Positions 45,246-60,558 of a DNA stretch of 64,000 bases are shown here, one piece after another. Position 1 is the stretch's first letter; every line of letters begins with the position of its first letter. A model generated the notes under the pieces. It searched no databases. It had not been told where the DNA came from and was given only the letters and a program-made list of their open reading frames with translations. This DNA is from Panopea generosa (taxonomy: Eukaryota; Mollusca; Bivalvia; Adapedonta; Hiatellidae): NCBI GenBank assembly GCA_029582155.1, contig CM055908.1:23111103-23175102 (forward strand), read 5' to 3'. Both the position numbers and the translations under genes were made by a program.

Positions 45246-45639
45246 TTATCGTATTATTATGTATTATTCTACATATAGACTGGGACAAGATTATAAGAAT
45301 CTTACATGGGTTTAAGGTTGATATATAAAATTCTGTATCGAGAAATGATTGTTTTGATGGGAACGAGGCTTTTTTCCATACCAAATACATTGAAAAATTG
45401 ATATAACTTGTATCATTATATATTTTAGAACGATCGCTTTTAAGACGTTTAATTATATGATTTACGTCATATATGTTATACGTTTTGTCATCTAGATGAT
45501 ATAAACGTCACAGCGCGAGAGTTTTATCGCGGCCCTAGTGTGAGATTATACCAATCTTACATAGGTAAGAGTTTCGGATTGATAATTCTGAACTGAGCGA
45601 TCATTGTTTTTGAAAAGAAAACTTTATCGACAGGGAAGG

Positions 45640-46240
45640 TTTATCAGGCAGCATCGTGCACACATTGATGACATAGGTGTACAATCCAGACTACAGCGAG
45701 CGCGCTTAGCTGCAATGCAAAACTATAGACACAATATCAACTGCCAAACTAATAAATTTGGTGTCAATCATGACTTATATACTATGGTTTTACATGCAAC
45801 ACATCAGGAATGGACGGACATTTTACATATATTGTACATATAGCTATATATGAGTAGAATCCAATGAAGGATTAATGACTACTCACATGCTATTTAAAGG
45901 ACACATTTAGAAACTCGTTTATATGAGTTTTTATTATATATATGGAGATAGTTATTTTTGAATAACCAAGACATCAATGTACAGACCAGACTACGGCGAG
46001 CGCGCCTAACTACATTGCAATCCATAGACACAATATCAAGGCCTCTACCAACCCAGTAGAATTGGTGTCAACCATGACTTATGTACAATGGTTTTACATG
46101 CAACACATCTTGACTGGACGGACACTTTTATAAATGAATTGATAACTTTGTATGAGAAGGATCCAGTAAAGGATTCATGACTACTAACATGCTATATAAA
46201 GAACATATTACGGAACACATTGGATCATGAAGATACAGTG
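45640..46240 (+). repeat. Dispersed repeat, two tandem pieces
   Basis: Two related segments (about 45640-45930 and 45946-46240) share TGTACAGACCAGACTACGGC-like sequence, ATGACTTATRTACTATGG and GATTCATGACTACT-type blocks. A third copy is at 16600-16860 on the minus strand. A part recurs at 46350-46395. Confidence 0.75.
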
Positions 46241-46834
46241 AAATCATATCGATTTAATTTCATAAAGGGGGATAATTGAAATCAAAACAACAGGAATTTC
46301 TGATTTTTGGAATCCTTTCAGATGCACATTCACAATATACGATACATATATGGAAACAATTATTTGAGAATAACCAAGACATAAATGTACAGGTCAATCA
46401 ATTACGTGTTAACTATTTTATAAGAAGATGTTTTAAACTACCAAAACTTTTTGTAATCATGGACGGCAAATAAAAGTTAATGAACGAATACATATTATGG
46501 GGCTTTAGTATATAAGTTGGGCTTTTTTAAGATCAATTTGGATTGATTTGATCATTTGACAGAAAGCAGTACTCGTATATTTTTGGAAATTATAATAAAT
46601 GAGTTAACAAATTTGAAGTTGTATTTTATTTTAAAGCGATAGCGTGACACGTAATTAATTGGTTGCCTTAGATACGAGCGGCAGATGTTTTATAATAATA
46701 TTCTTCTTCTACTTCTTTTTTTTCTTTTTCTTGGCCCTTCTGAAGCATCAACGCTTTCAGATTCGCTGGGATTTTTTTTTAGTTCAGTTGGTTTACAGAT
46801 CCCAAATTATCTTGTACCAATCAGATGGTTATTT

Positions 46835-47800
46835 TGTGTACCTACCACCCTTCTGTTCCCTTATAACAGTTTGTGTACCTTCCACCCTTCTGTTCCCTTA
46901 TAACAGTTTGTGTACCTTCCACCCTTCTGTTCCCTTATAACAGTTTGTGTACCTTCCACCCTTCTGTTCCCTTATAACATTTTGTGTACCTACCACCCTT
47001 CTGTTCCCTTATAACATTTTGTCTCCTTATAACATTTTGTCTACCTACCACCCTTCTGTTCCCTTATAACATTTTGTGTACCTACCACCCTTCTGTTCCC
47101 TTATAACATTTTGTGTACCTTCCACCCTTCTGTTACCTTATAACATTTTGTCTACCTACCACCCTTCTGTTCCCTTATAACACCCTTCTGTTCCCTTATA
47201 ACATTTTGTCTACCTACCACCCTTCTGTTCCCTTATAACATTTTGTCTACCTACCACCCTTCTGTTCCCTTATAACAGTTTGTCTACCTACCACCCTTCT
47301 GTTCCCTTATAACAGTTTGTGTACCTACCACCCTTCTGTTCCCTTATAACATTTTGTGTACCTTCTACCCTTCTGTTCCCTTATAACAGTTTGTGTACCT
47401 TCCACCCTTCTTTTCCCTTATAACATTTTGTCTACCTACTACCCTTCTGTTTCCTTATAACAGTTTGTGTACCTTCCACTCTTCTGTTCCCTTATAACAT
47501 TTTGTCTACCTACCACCCTTCTGTTCCCTTATAACATTTTGTGTACCTTCCACCCTTCTGTTCCCTTATAACATTTTGTCTACCTACCACCCTTCTGTTC
47601 CCTTATAACATTTTGTCTACCTACCACCCTTCTGTTCCCTTATAACAGTTTGTGTACCTTCCATCCTTCTGTTCCCTTATAACATTTTGTGTACCTTCCA
47701 CCCTTCTGTTCCCTAATAATATTTTGTGTACCTACCACCCTTCTGTTCCCTTATAACATTTTGTCTACCTACCACCCTTCTGGTCCCTTATAACATTTTC
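46835..47800 (+). repeat. 37-bp tandem repeat, about 26 copies
   Basis: The unit is TACCTACCACCCTTCTGTTC, then CCTTATAACATTTTGTC. The period measured at 47042-47079 is 37 bp. Some units are shortened. It lies downstream of gene B. Confidence 0.95.
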
Positions 47801-48293
47801 AAAGAATCGTATTAAATTTTTCTCAATCGCTAAATATTTGTATCACGCAATGATTTAGATGTTAATATGCTATAGTTACTCAAACAATATCCATTGTAAT
47901 GCTACAACTACATTTATTATTTGTATATGTATTACTATATTGTAAAAGTGTACTGTTTGTATTTTATATTTTGGGCCAGAGGCCTATATTACCAAATCAA
48001 TAATCTGTAAACTGTTTTAAACTAATTGATGCAATTTGTATTTTTGCTATGTAATCGAACACATTTCGATAATCAAATTTCTGAACATTTTAATAATTTT
48101 CTTAACATGTTTTCTGTAAAGTTGTGTACATTTAAAGGTGGTAGTTGTTTTTTATCTTAACGGGGAAGAGCCTTTAAATATGTTTACAAGTACATTTTGA
48201 AAAACTATTTATATAACTTCCATGCATGCATGTAGGACCTCCGATATGGTTAATACAATATAAAACAAAGTGTTTCGCTAAAGTCGTCGGAAT

Positions 48294-48299
48294 TTTATT
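48294..48299 (-). terminator. Gene B polyadenylation signal
   Basis: AATAAA on the minus strand, about 170 bp downstream of the gene B stop, at a position comparable with gene A. Confidence 0.6.
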
Positions 48300-48469
48300 G
48301 ATAATAATTATTGTAAACTATGTAACAATATAATATAGAAATTCCGTATACGAAATATATGCAAAATAACGATAGTAAATTGTACGGATATGCTAAAATC
48401 TTATTGTCGTTAGGAACCATAACAGTCAATGGTTTCTAGAGCTGTTGCTATGTTGACATTTTCTGCTGC

Positions 48470-48507
48470 TTATTCTTCTTCTTGAATCTTAAACCATTCT
48501 TTGCCAA
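48470..48507 (-). CDS. Gene B last exon
   Basis: Acceptor TTTCCTCAG, peptide GKEWFKIQEEE, stop TAA at 48470-48472. It is parallel to gene A 18533-18570. Confidence 0.8.
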
Positions 48508-51500
48508 CTGAGGAAATAAATGTCATACATAAATAATTTATTATTGTATTATATCACACTCTCTCTCTGTCTCGCCAAACAATTTCAGAACAAGTTATAT
48601 ACTTGTCTGAGGTACTTTCACTGGTTTCAGAAATTTTACATTTAAATTAATAATACTAATCATGCTTAAAGTTTGTGATTGTCTTTTAATGCACACATTT
48701 TACTAACTATCAGCTTTTACTTCTACCCTTGAACTGCATCAATATAGTATACATGGCTAAGTTTGATTATCTCTATGACGAAAAAATCAAGAAATGGCAA
48801 ATTTCCAAGATGGCTGTGACATTACTTTCACATTAATATTCAAGGGATTTAGGTCAAATATTACACATGTGTGCCACTCGTTTATACTAATGTAATAATG
48901 GTATAAGTTCAGACAATCACAACAAATGTAATATGTAAAGAATCGTTGTTTTCTATGTATGGGGGCTAGGGACAATTTTAACAAAATATGTTCTGTGTAA
49001 TGACAAACTGAGATTAATATTCCTTGGTTATACGCTGATTTCAGAAATTTTAAAGTGAAATAATTTTAGTACAAGATGCCTCTCCATTCTCGTAGATGGA
49101 AAAGCATTCTCTAAATCTTATCGCTAAAGTCAGGGAAATAGTAAGTAAAGGTGCACGATACACAACTCGGCAATAAGTTGGTATATGAAAAGGAGCTGCC
49201 CTTGAATATTCATGCATGTAATCTATGCCTAATGGATACCGTATTTGCTTACTGATGACCAAAAATGCACTGGCGTCAAAATTGGAAAACAGTTCCCCAG
49301 ACAAGACATATGAACTTATTAAAACTGTGGATAAAACATGGGTTCCATTTTTTAGCCCAAGCGAAGACTGAATTACACGAAATGGGCAACAAGACATGGC
49401 TAAAAGCATAACATTGCATAACGAACCGTCAATGTCAAAAGGTCAGTGAAATTAAACTTGTAAAATTGTATGTACGAATAACATTTAATAACAAATAATT
49501 CTTACCATGTGACAATATTCCATGCTTGCAAACTGCATCTGAAATGAAATCATAAACGAATGTGTACACTTTGTATTGAATATTTTGTGCTGTTCTTGAC
49601 TGATACTCGTAGCATGGTACGTAAAACTCATCCAGCGGTCTCAAATTATATTGGTTTGTTTAAATCAGCCTAGAAATAAAATCTTATTAATGCAATGAAG
49701 GTGGTCAGGGGTGGTATTCACCAACCATTTTCAAGAATATTCTTAGACTTGAACTCATGAATGAATTTTGAAAAACACATTTAGAGACCATATTTTGAGG
49801 CCAAAATTTGCAAGCATGCAGGGACACATAATTTATAGTCAGATAAACTGTTATAATTATTCTATATGTCATGGTAAACTAGATATCTAAGGTTACAATT
49901 TGGCTTTTCAAGTTAAAGTCTAAGAATATTCTCAAGAATGGTTGGTGAAAACGACCCCTCGTCTTGTAGACACACTCCACCCAATGCAAACAGGAAGTGC
50001 ACTACATATGTCAACACAAAATAACATGTAAGTTTTATGTCTTTTAGTCGAGCCTTTCTCTGAACAACAAAGATTTAAGAGAAAAATCAATGATAGGTTT
50101 AATAGGATTATTAAGTTGGCCTTAACGCCATGACCAGTCAGTCAAGTTGGCTAAGTAGTAAAGTTTTGCTAAGTCAAGTTGACCTTGTAGTATAGTGAAG
50201 TCAACCTAGTAATATAGTCGACCTAGTTATGAAATATGTTGGGTAAGTAGTAAAGTGAAATCGCCACAAAAGTCAAAGTAAAGTGAAATTGGCCGCTTTG
50301 TAAAGCAAATAAGCGCAGATCAGCCTTGGTAAAGTCAAATCGGCCTAGTGGTAAAGCCAAATCGGTGTAGTGGTAAAGCCAAATCGGCCTAGTGGTAAAG
50401 CCAAATCGGCCTAGTGGTGATGCCAAATCGGTCTAGTGGTAAAGCCAAATCGGCCTAGTGGTGATGCCAAATCGGTCTAGTGGTAATGCCAAATCGGTCT
50501 AGTGATATAGTCAAACTGGCACAGTTGTAAAATGAAATCGGCCTAGTGGTAAAGCTCAATCAGTCTAGTGATATAGTGAAACTGGCACAGTTGTAAAGCC
50601 AAATCGGCCTAGTGGTAAAGCCAAATCGGCCTAGTGGTAAAGCTCAATCGGTCTAGTGATATAGTCAAACTGGCACAGTTGTAAAGCCAAATCGGCCTAG
50701 TGGTAAAGCCAAATCGGCCTAGTGGTAAAGCTCAATCAGTCTAGTGATATAGTCAAACTGGCACAGTTGTAAAGCCAAATCGGCCTAGTGGTAAAGTCAA
50801 ATCGGCCTAGTGGTAAAGCTCAATCGGTCTAGTGATATAGTCAAACTGGCACAGTTGTAAAGCCAAATCGGCCTAGTGGTAAAGTCAAATCGGCTTAGTG
50901 GTAATGCCAAATCGGTCTAGTGATATAGTCAAACTGGCACAGTTGTAAAATGAAATCGGCCTAGTGGTAAAGTCAAATCGGCCTAGTGGTAAGTCAAATC
51001 GGCCTAGTTGTAAAGTCAAATCAGCCTAGTGGTAAGTCAAATCCGCCTAGTGGTTAAGTCAAATCAGCCTAGTGGTAAAGTCAAATTTGCACAGTAGTAA
51101 AGTCAAATCGGTCTAGTAGTAAAGTCAAACTGGCACAGTAGTAAAGTCAAATCGGTCTAGTGGTAAAGTCAAATCGGTCTAGTGGTAAAGTCAAATCGGC
51201 CTAGTGGTAAAGTCAAATCGGTCTAGTGGTAAAGTCAAATCGGCCTAGTGGTAAAGTCAAATCGGCCTAGTGGTAAGTCAAATCGACCTAGTGGTAAGTC
51301 AAATCGGTCTAGTGGTAAAGTCAAATCAGCCTAGTGGTAAAGTCAAATCAGCCTAGTGGTAAGTCAAATCAGCCTAGTGGTAAAGTCAAATTTGCACAGT
51401 AGTAAAGTAAAATCGGCATGGTAGTAAAGTCTAATCGACCTAGTGGTAAAGTCAAATCGACTAAGTGGTAATGCCAAATCGGCTTAGTGGTAAAGTCAAA

Positions 51501-54500
51501 CTGGCACAGTAGTAAAGTCAAATCGGTCTAGTGGTAAAGCTTAATCGGTCTAGTGGTAAAGTCAAATCGGCCTAGTGGAAAAGTCAAATCGGCCTAGTGG
51601 TAAAGTCTAATCGGCCTAGTAGTAAAGCTGAATCGGCACAGTAGTAAAGTCAAATCGGCCTAGCAGTAAAATTAAAACATGACACTGGTTTTAAAATATT
51701 CCATATCCGCCAATTATGACATTAAGATAATAAAGGAGCAGTAAAACAACGAACATGCATGGTTAAATACGAAGAAACAATGGTTATTTATAACCGCCAT
51801 TATGCGACTACCCCAAGGAAGCATTTTCTGTTCCTAATGGACAGGTGGTACTTTAATTTGCTTTAAGTGAGGCGTTGATAGTAAATAGTTAAGTTGAACT
51901 AAAAGTAAAATATCACTAGTCGTATCGGAGTCTGTAACTGAGGATACAATACCATTAACCCTCTCTGATCTAGATATGAAACAGCTTACCCATAATCTCC
52001 AGACGTGTGCCTGTAATATATACATATAAATAATAATGAGAGTATATGTATACAATATGTATGTCATGGCTATACATGATTATACTGAGTAGCATGTTGA
52101 CTTTCAATACTACTCCTTGCATACATACTGAACGGAACAGCTAACCAGCCACTTTTATATTTCCAATGTCTTTGTCAAAATATCGAGCAGCGCTATTAAA
52201 TGTTGTATATGCCATTAATAGACAATTATGGATTTGTTTACATAACCTAAATGTTCTTCCTTATTTAAGTCCAGATTTCGAGGAAACTGCTTTGATAGGT
52301 TTTGAGAAAATACATAATGTACCATGTCAGGTGGCGGGTTAGCTGTTCCGTTCAGTATATATTCTCATCATAATATTCAAACATATAGTACAATCAATGT
52401 ACATACACATGAATAAAGTATATTATGCCATTTATGTTAAAATTATAAGAGACTCCGTATCTAAAACATTATACTTACATGCACAATAACGGTCCTTCAA
52501 TGGACGTAAATATATTTATATGTATTTAAAATATATCACATTATCAAATAAATATGACCAGGTATCGTTAATTATATAGTACAATAGTGAAGTATATCCA
52601 GTTCGAATTGTGAGTGTTCGCAGCGTTAAAAGTATATTTTCAAGTTAGTCTGGCGTTCTTAGAGTCCACATGCCACAAAGCCCAATCACATGTCATGATT
52701 AGCTAATGAAAACTGGTGTCTTGTTGTTCAGTATTTCGATGCAGAGTCAGTCATTGTATATATAGATCTAAATTAATCAATTTATCGTTATCAGAAATTG
52801 GTCAATCGCGATGTAAGAAAAGGCGAACTACTCTACTCTGTCAGTCGCGTGCACCATGTACATAGTTTTCTTTAATGTTTACATTGTTCGATGTAAGCTT
52901 AATTAAATGTTCTTGAACTTTTTACTTAAAGCTCACTAATACAATGGTATTCTTATTAATCACTTTGAGAATTACTCCCTGCGTTAAGACTAATAACTTA
53001 AGGTGTATTCTTTTATATGAACGTATGCCTTTAAACAATTTAAACTATTGCCTACAGAAGTTCACAACAATACGCTTTGATACGGTTAAATTTAAAGTTT
53101 AGTTTTTTCGAACAATGCTATAATACATTTGATCTATTTTTGAATTTTACAATATATAATTGTGTGTCAGTTATAGATTGTAAAAAATAAATGATGTACC
53201 AAAACCGATTAATATTTATACAGTAAGTAGTAAGATATTCACGTACTTTCATCCAGTGTGTCGATGTCAACCTTCTCTGAAATAAAATAAGCCAAATAGT
53301 AATTAAAGTATATTTATTTAAACAGAACGGGAATTGATAATAAGCTGTATAACTAATTTATGAATTAGCTGAAAAGACAAGGAACTACATGTAACTAAAG
53401 TGTACAGTCATTCGACTAAACATAAATAGCAGTTTGAGTAGACCGCTACTTATCACATGGAATACCGATACCAATTACGTCATTCTTATTCTTCCCATCT
53501 TACTATTATCATTATTATTGTCTTTCTCAAGAAAACAACAAAGAGCCTTGACTGAGGACCGAACCATTGACCACTAGACCACCCGTTTTTGTGAAATCAC
53601 AGTCTACAGCTGTGTAAACTGAAATATATTCATGAATTATAAACAGTAGACCTAAGCTGTGAATTGATGTTGCATTCAATTTTACCAATAATTACATGTA
53701 TATATATATACATTTCACTTTTTTCTTGTATTAAATGAAAGAGCTAAGATGGAATCACTTTAACTATCCGGACAGTACACTTAACAGATTTAGTATTGGT
53801 CCAGGATGATTTAGCTAAGGAATGGACATCGCGATAAATTGAATGTTTATGCATAACTTTGGCATAGTTCATCATTTATATTTATGTAGATCACACGTGT
53901 TATAACACGCCATTTGAATTACCAATACATTATGTTTCCATAGCTACCAACCTGAAAATCTCTGGAATGCCAACTCAGCAAACAGATCAAAAAGTTTTTC
54001 AACAACATTTATCGGCAGGGTAGATAAAAACCGAACTGAAATTAAACAAAACATATTAGCAATAGAGCAAATAATTTGATTGCTATAATATTTATATCAT
54101 TTATTTTACACTGAAGTAATAAAATAAGTAATACTGGCCGCCTGTATAAATCACGCCTATTGCGTCTCTGAATGAGTTCAATACAGATACATTGCTTTGT
54201 TCCGGATACGTCACATAACTACATTATTTTATTCAAATCAAATCTACAACAGTTACTGATACGTCAACTGTTGACCTCAACTTGAGTTAATAAACAAAAG
54301 CGGACAATACAAAATAGATTTGAACTAAAACCTCATAGTGTCAATATTTTAGTCTGTAATACGGACCCGGCTCTCTCTATTAGGTCCGTTAAATAGTAAT
54401 GTTGGCAAAGCCACATTTGATCACGTTGATTGGTCCGTTGCTTCTTTGTAAAGTTTAAATGACATCACAGTTTAGTAAGCGTCAAATTGCTATGAATCAT

Positions 54501-57500
54501 TGGACAGTGAAGTGAGTAGTTCTCATCTAACAATATTGTTACAAAATGTTGCCACGACAGCAGGGAACGTAATGAAAAACACGCTAAGAAAAGTGCTCTA
54601 TTTTCCGTATTTTGAAATGATATCAATAATTGAGTGAAATTATATTGTTTCTACATTCAAATAAATGACTCGATATCACGACGGATTCATTCATTTGATC
54701 ACATGATGTCTGACGTCATAAGTAACCCTCCTTTTAGCTTGCTTCTCTCAGTTCTAACCGACGTCAATTGTATTTCAACAGAATTTCAAAACCAAGACAA
54801 TCTAGTTGAATAATAATAGATTTAACACTAACTCGTGTTTAACGAAAATGAGAAAATCGCATAGAAGAAATATGAAATATGGGAAATGATCCATTTATAT
54901 GTTATGGTTGTTTCAATCCTGATACAAGTCATTTTTTTCAGACAGTTTTGTGTGTCACAACTAAGTTTTATTATGTTTCAGAAAGTATACAAGGATGATT
55001 GGAAATATCAATATTAGATAAACATTTAAAATTAAACGTGAGATTACAAACTTTTTTTGCTGATGACATACACACACGTTCACGCTTTATGTTAAACTAC
55101 TACAAAATCGTAATTCTGTCATATTGAGTATTATTAAGTTCCTTAAATTTATTCACAAAATGTAATTATGTTTTGTTTGAAAACCAATTGCAATCAAGGC
55201 AATTTCATATCTGATTTGAGTTGATTTGGAAGATACCAACAGTATCTACATGTGTATTTATATATTGTAAATCTTTAGTCTGCTCATATTAATCTGATGA
55301 TAATTTTAGATGAAAAACAGATAAGCAGGAATTATTGTAACTTTCTAAATTCTGTAATTCAGTGACGTGCCTATTTTAATCTCTTATTATCCTTATATGT
55401 AATGGCATATATTGTAACATGTTATTTTGTTTAATCAAAAATTTTATTTTATAAATCAGCATAGATTAACACGAACACAGTCATCGTATAATATAACACA
55501 CATAGTAGATTTAGCAAATGTATATAGTTACATTATGAATAGATGTTCTTCATAATAGTTTTAATTTTTTAAACATAAAATTGTTCTGTCATTCGTTATA
55601 CAAACTGTACTATATACGTGTGCACATAATACGATGTTAAGACGCCATAACATATAAGACTTTATGATAAATAACTCGTGCCCTACCTTTATTCCAGGCT
55701 TCGTATTCCTCGAACGTCATCAGTGAGTCTCCGTCTGTCAAAGTTACAGCAGAACTTTAACTATTATGTGATGATGGATATATATTCTATGGCTTTAGTG
55801 TTAACTTCACAAGTAAGAGATCTTACATCTCCGTTTAAGTTATAGCAAATCTCTAATTTAAGCGGTGAGTTAGTGCAGGGGTTGGGGTGGGGTGGGTGTG
55901 GGGGTGTAGAATGTTGGCTGCGTACGCCAGAGGTTGCGGGTGGTTCGATTCCCAGATTGACAGAATGCTTCTGAAAACAACAACACTCAGTATTGGTTTT
56001 ACCCAGGAATCGGACTCGAGAGTTCAGAAAAGCTTTGAGTTTTATTAACAATTGAGCTAAAATAAAATTAGTATAAATTAACTGATAAAAATAACGTGAT
56101 CGGATTAAAAGTTATGCTAAGTATATCCTTTGCAAGCGTGCTTTACCACGGTTACTGCACAGTATGACTTATAAACATTGTTTGGCCCTCGGTCAGTAGC
56201 TGCCTATTAATACCCTTTCTGACTGATGTACGTAAAGTTAGTTCCTTATTCCCTTTCTGACTGATGTACATAAAGTTAATTCGTTTTTCTTTTTTCCTGC
56301 ATTTCATATTGGTAATGGATGCACATGGACGTTAACTACAGACGTTCAACACATTAAACGTTTACACTGCCCGCGATACAATGCATTTAACGATGAAGAT
56401 AGAATTGTCTACTAATACCATATTTTCCGAAACATTGCATGTCAAAATGGGCAATAACCAAATGGTAGAATTGTTTTTTTTTAATGTATCGATCGTTTCC
56501 CTTGAACGATGTGTCATAATTTTACATATGACTGTAAATGTATTCTTTTATCATGAGTAAAGAAAGAACCAGTTTATTTAGTGACGTTATTTGATATGTT
56601 TTTTTCCACATATGACAACATAACAAAGTAGAACTTTGTAAAAAAAAAAAAAATTATGTCATTGAAGACGAATACAGTTCCTTTTATCAATGTTATGCCG
56701 ACACTTTCTATCGTGATGCTTATTTTAAGTGCGAATGCTCATCTTGTTATATACTGAACGGAACAGCTAACCCACCACTTATGTATACTGAACGGAACAG
56801 CTAACCCATCACTGGTGTATACTGAACGGAACCTATACTGAACAGAAGAGCTAACCCATCACTGGTGTATACTGAACGGAACAGCTAACCCATCACTGGT
56901 GTATACTGAACGGAACAGCTAACCCATCACTGGTGTATACTGAACGGAACAGCTAACCCACCACTTGTGTATACTGAACGGAACAGCTAACCCATCACTG
57001 GTGTACACTAAACAGAACAGCTAACCCATCACTGGTGTATACTGAAAGGAACAGCTAACCCACCATTTGTGTATGCTGAACGGAACAGCTGACCCACCAC
57101 TTGTGTATACTAAACAGAACAGCTAACCCATCACGTGTGTAAGCTGAACGGAAAAGTTAACTCACCACTTGTATATACTGAACTGAACAGCTAACCCACC
57201 ACTTGTGTACATTGAACAGAACAGCTAACCCACCACTTGTGTATACTGAACGGAACAGCTAACCCACCATTTGTGTATACTGAACGGATCAGCTAACCCA
57301 CTATTTGTGTATTTCCAATATCTTCGTCAAAATATTGAGTAGCGTTATCAATATTTGTATACGACATCAACAGTCAATTATGTGTTGAGCTAACGCCGCG
57401 GCGGTCTTTCTTATTTTAGTTCAGGGGTCGTGAGTTCGAATCCCTCGCCCGGTTACAGTCTCCGTGATGATTGATATACGACATTGTGTCTCATTATCAT

Positions 57501-60493
57501 TCGTCTCTCACCACTGATTCAAATGGGAAAGTTATCAGTTACTTGCGGAGACGGGGTGTGCCCGAGTACTTGTTAATCCCAGAAAACAGTGGTTAGGTTA
57601 ACTGATCGTCTATTAGCCCTGGATGGTATAAAATGAGGCTAAATATTCAATCAATCAATTATTTAAGTCCACACTTTAAGAAAAATGCTTTGATACGGTA
57701 CGAGATGAAAATACATAAAATGTCGTGTATATAAAATGTCACGTGGCGGGTTATCTTTTCCGTTCAGTATAAGTTATATCGTTTAGTTTTCTAAAGATGT
57801 AATCACAATAATTTATATCTAATATATACTGCCATCATGTACATGTCATATTGACACGGAGAAAATAATGAATTAATCGTGTATTCATAGTGTTACATTA
57901 TATATTGAACAGGTCTCGTAGTACATAATGATGAAGGCCATATGCACGTTTACGGACGGGGCAATCAAACCTAGACAGGTATACGACCGGAAGCGAACCC
58001 AGTCCTTAGACTTGCATTTGGACCGAACCACCGTGTATTATTTGTTATATTATGTCGAATATATTGAAGCACAATACAAAACTAACAAATGTGTCGTTCC
58101 ATATAGGCATACCATCTTAAGATCTGCTTGTATATTGAAATACTTGCACATTTTGTATATTGGTCTGGGTGACATCATCCTCGATATTATATTAGACCAG
58201 GACCGGTCCATATACTTATATATTGACCAGATGGCGTCACAATGGCCAAGGAAGACAATTTATGTAAAAATGAGGGATGATATTGCTAAATTTGCATGTA
58301 AAGCTTTTAAATCAGGAAAATCATTAGTCGGAAATATGTAAATAATGTATGAATGCCCAATCTTTCATTATAATTTAAGTTAAATATTATTTTTCACTAT
58401 TTTGTCATTGAAATATTGAAGAAAAACAGCATGGTAACTAACAGAATAAATTTGACCTATTCTATGATTGATACGTTGGCATGTTTTAAAATCAAATGGT
58501 AAAAAAAACAACAACAAAAATATTTTAAAAAGAAACCTTAACTAACAAAAAAATAATAATTTCTGTTTCACTATATACTCAAAATAAAACATAATACATA
58601 TAATTGTAAACCAACTTTAGATCTCAGCTTTCCTCGTCAAATTGTTATACTAGTCATAAAATAGATTAATAGCGAAATTGTTGGTTTAACGTATGAGATA
58701 TAAATAACATTATTCAATACATAACAATACATCGAGTAACACTTATTTGGAAGTCAACTACATGTACTCACAACAATACCAACCTTATCGTCTATCGTAA
58801 CACGTGACTATCACATTACAATACAACAACAAAGTATATAACTATAGTTACCTGTTATCTCTGAAACGGAGAAAGAAAAGAGAGTTAAACCAAAGTTTAT
58901 ACAAAAATGCCGACCGACAAACACACACAGTTGTATACAACTGTTACGAGCAGGTAATTGATAAGTTAACATTACGGTCACGGTAAGCAATTGCTACGTT
59001 TAACATTACGGTCACGGCAATCAATTGATACGTTTAACATTACGGTCACGGCAAGTAACTGATACGTTTAACATTACGGTCACGGCAAGCAACTGATAAG
59101 TTTAACATTACGGTCACGGCATGGAATCTTGAAACGTTTGTTTTACATCAACTATTAACTTTTAACAAAATATAACATTCATGGCTACTTTAACAACCTA
59201 ATCAGATTTGTTTCTTTCTTGCTATTTAGTAGTAAATGCCATTTCCATATAATAATTATATATATACATGACATGCTTCTTTATTGTTGGAGAACTAGTT
59301 TAATTCTATGCACAGGTACATTCGTAGAGCCATCACCCAACCAAAGTATTAATCTTTTAGTCGAGTTGGCCCCGACCACCAACAACCTCCACGATGAAAG
59401 GCATATGTATTAGACAAGGCATTTGTATATATACAAAAACGCCCACACCGTATCTCCCTATATCAACTTCTAAAGGGAATGTATCAGGAAATTCGCCATA
59501 ATTGCTTTTAAATTTTATTCATGATATATTGGAGAAAAATTTTTTTAGCAAAATTTTAAAAGTTTAAAAAATCCTGATAAATTCACTATAACAACACTGA
59601 TGTTGTAAAGTGTGTTTTATGAAGCATTACCTCCGAACAGGGCATCGAGATCTTGTTCTATATTCAGCATTGCTGACTTGGCACATACGAAGAAAGATTC
59701 TGCAAATAAAACATAGAATAATGGTAAATCGCTTGAGTTTTAAATTAAAAGCTTTCTCTTAATTATAATTCAATAATAAAAGTGTATTTTATACCATTTT
59801 TTTTCACATTGTATCATATGTAATATGTAAACATATAGTATTTGCTTGAATCAGTGGCTTAAAAGGCGAATCCAACTTGCATTGAAGACTGCTCAAGTGT
59901 TTGATATGTTTTTTTTGTGCTTGTGTATTTGTATTAAATATTCATTTGATACTTAAGCAATTAAAGATAAGTACACTAATTTAAGATATGTCAGTATGTA
60001 CAATAAATGAAAAGTTAAATCTTTGAGATATGCCAGTGACTTTAACAATAATAGATCATGAGAGAAACGATTATCAATGTGTTAAGGTCATAATTATTTG
60101 AGAGACGCTTCCACTAAAACGTGTAAATATCATACTTATTTGAGAGACGCTTCCACTCAAACATGTAAAGGTCATACTTATTTGAGAGACGCTTCCACTA
60201 AAACGTGTAAAGGTCATACTTATTTGAGAGACGCTTCCACTCAAACGTGTAAAGGTCATACTTATTTGTTTAAATATATTTCAATATAAATTTTCATGTA
60301 ATGGGGTCGGGCCACAAGTTCTGCCAACGTTTATTGACTCAGACCAACTGTAACCAAGAGTTTGATGATAAAGATGAAATGTGCTCACCGGCATTCAGAC
60401 TGTCCAAACACGGTACGGATACATTGGCGCAGACACCTTTATGGCTCTCATCTCCTGTAAGTTAATAAATGAACACATGAACTATGATTATTT

Positions 60494-60558
<65 letters not shown>

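Noticed and set aside
44904-45278. 124-codon plus-strand ORF with a 14-residue repeat
   Set aside because: It is a frame of the 42-bp tandem repeat; a degenerate non-coding version lies nearby.
49050-49409. 119-codon minus-strand ORF near the gene B 3' end
   Set aside because: No motif, no gene A counterpart, and it lies in an intron of gene B. Probably chance or an old transposon.
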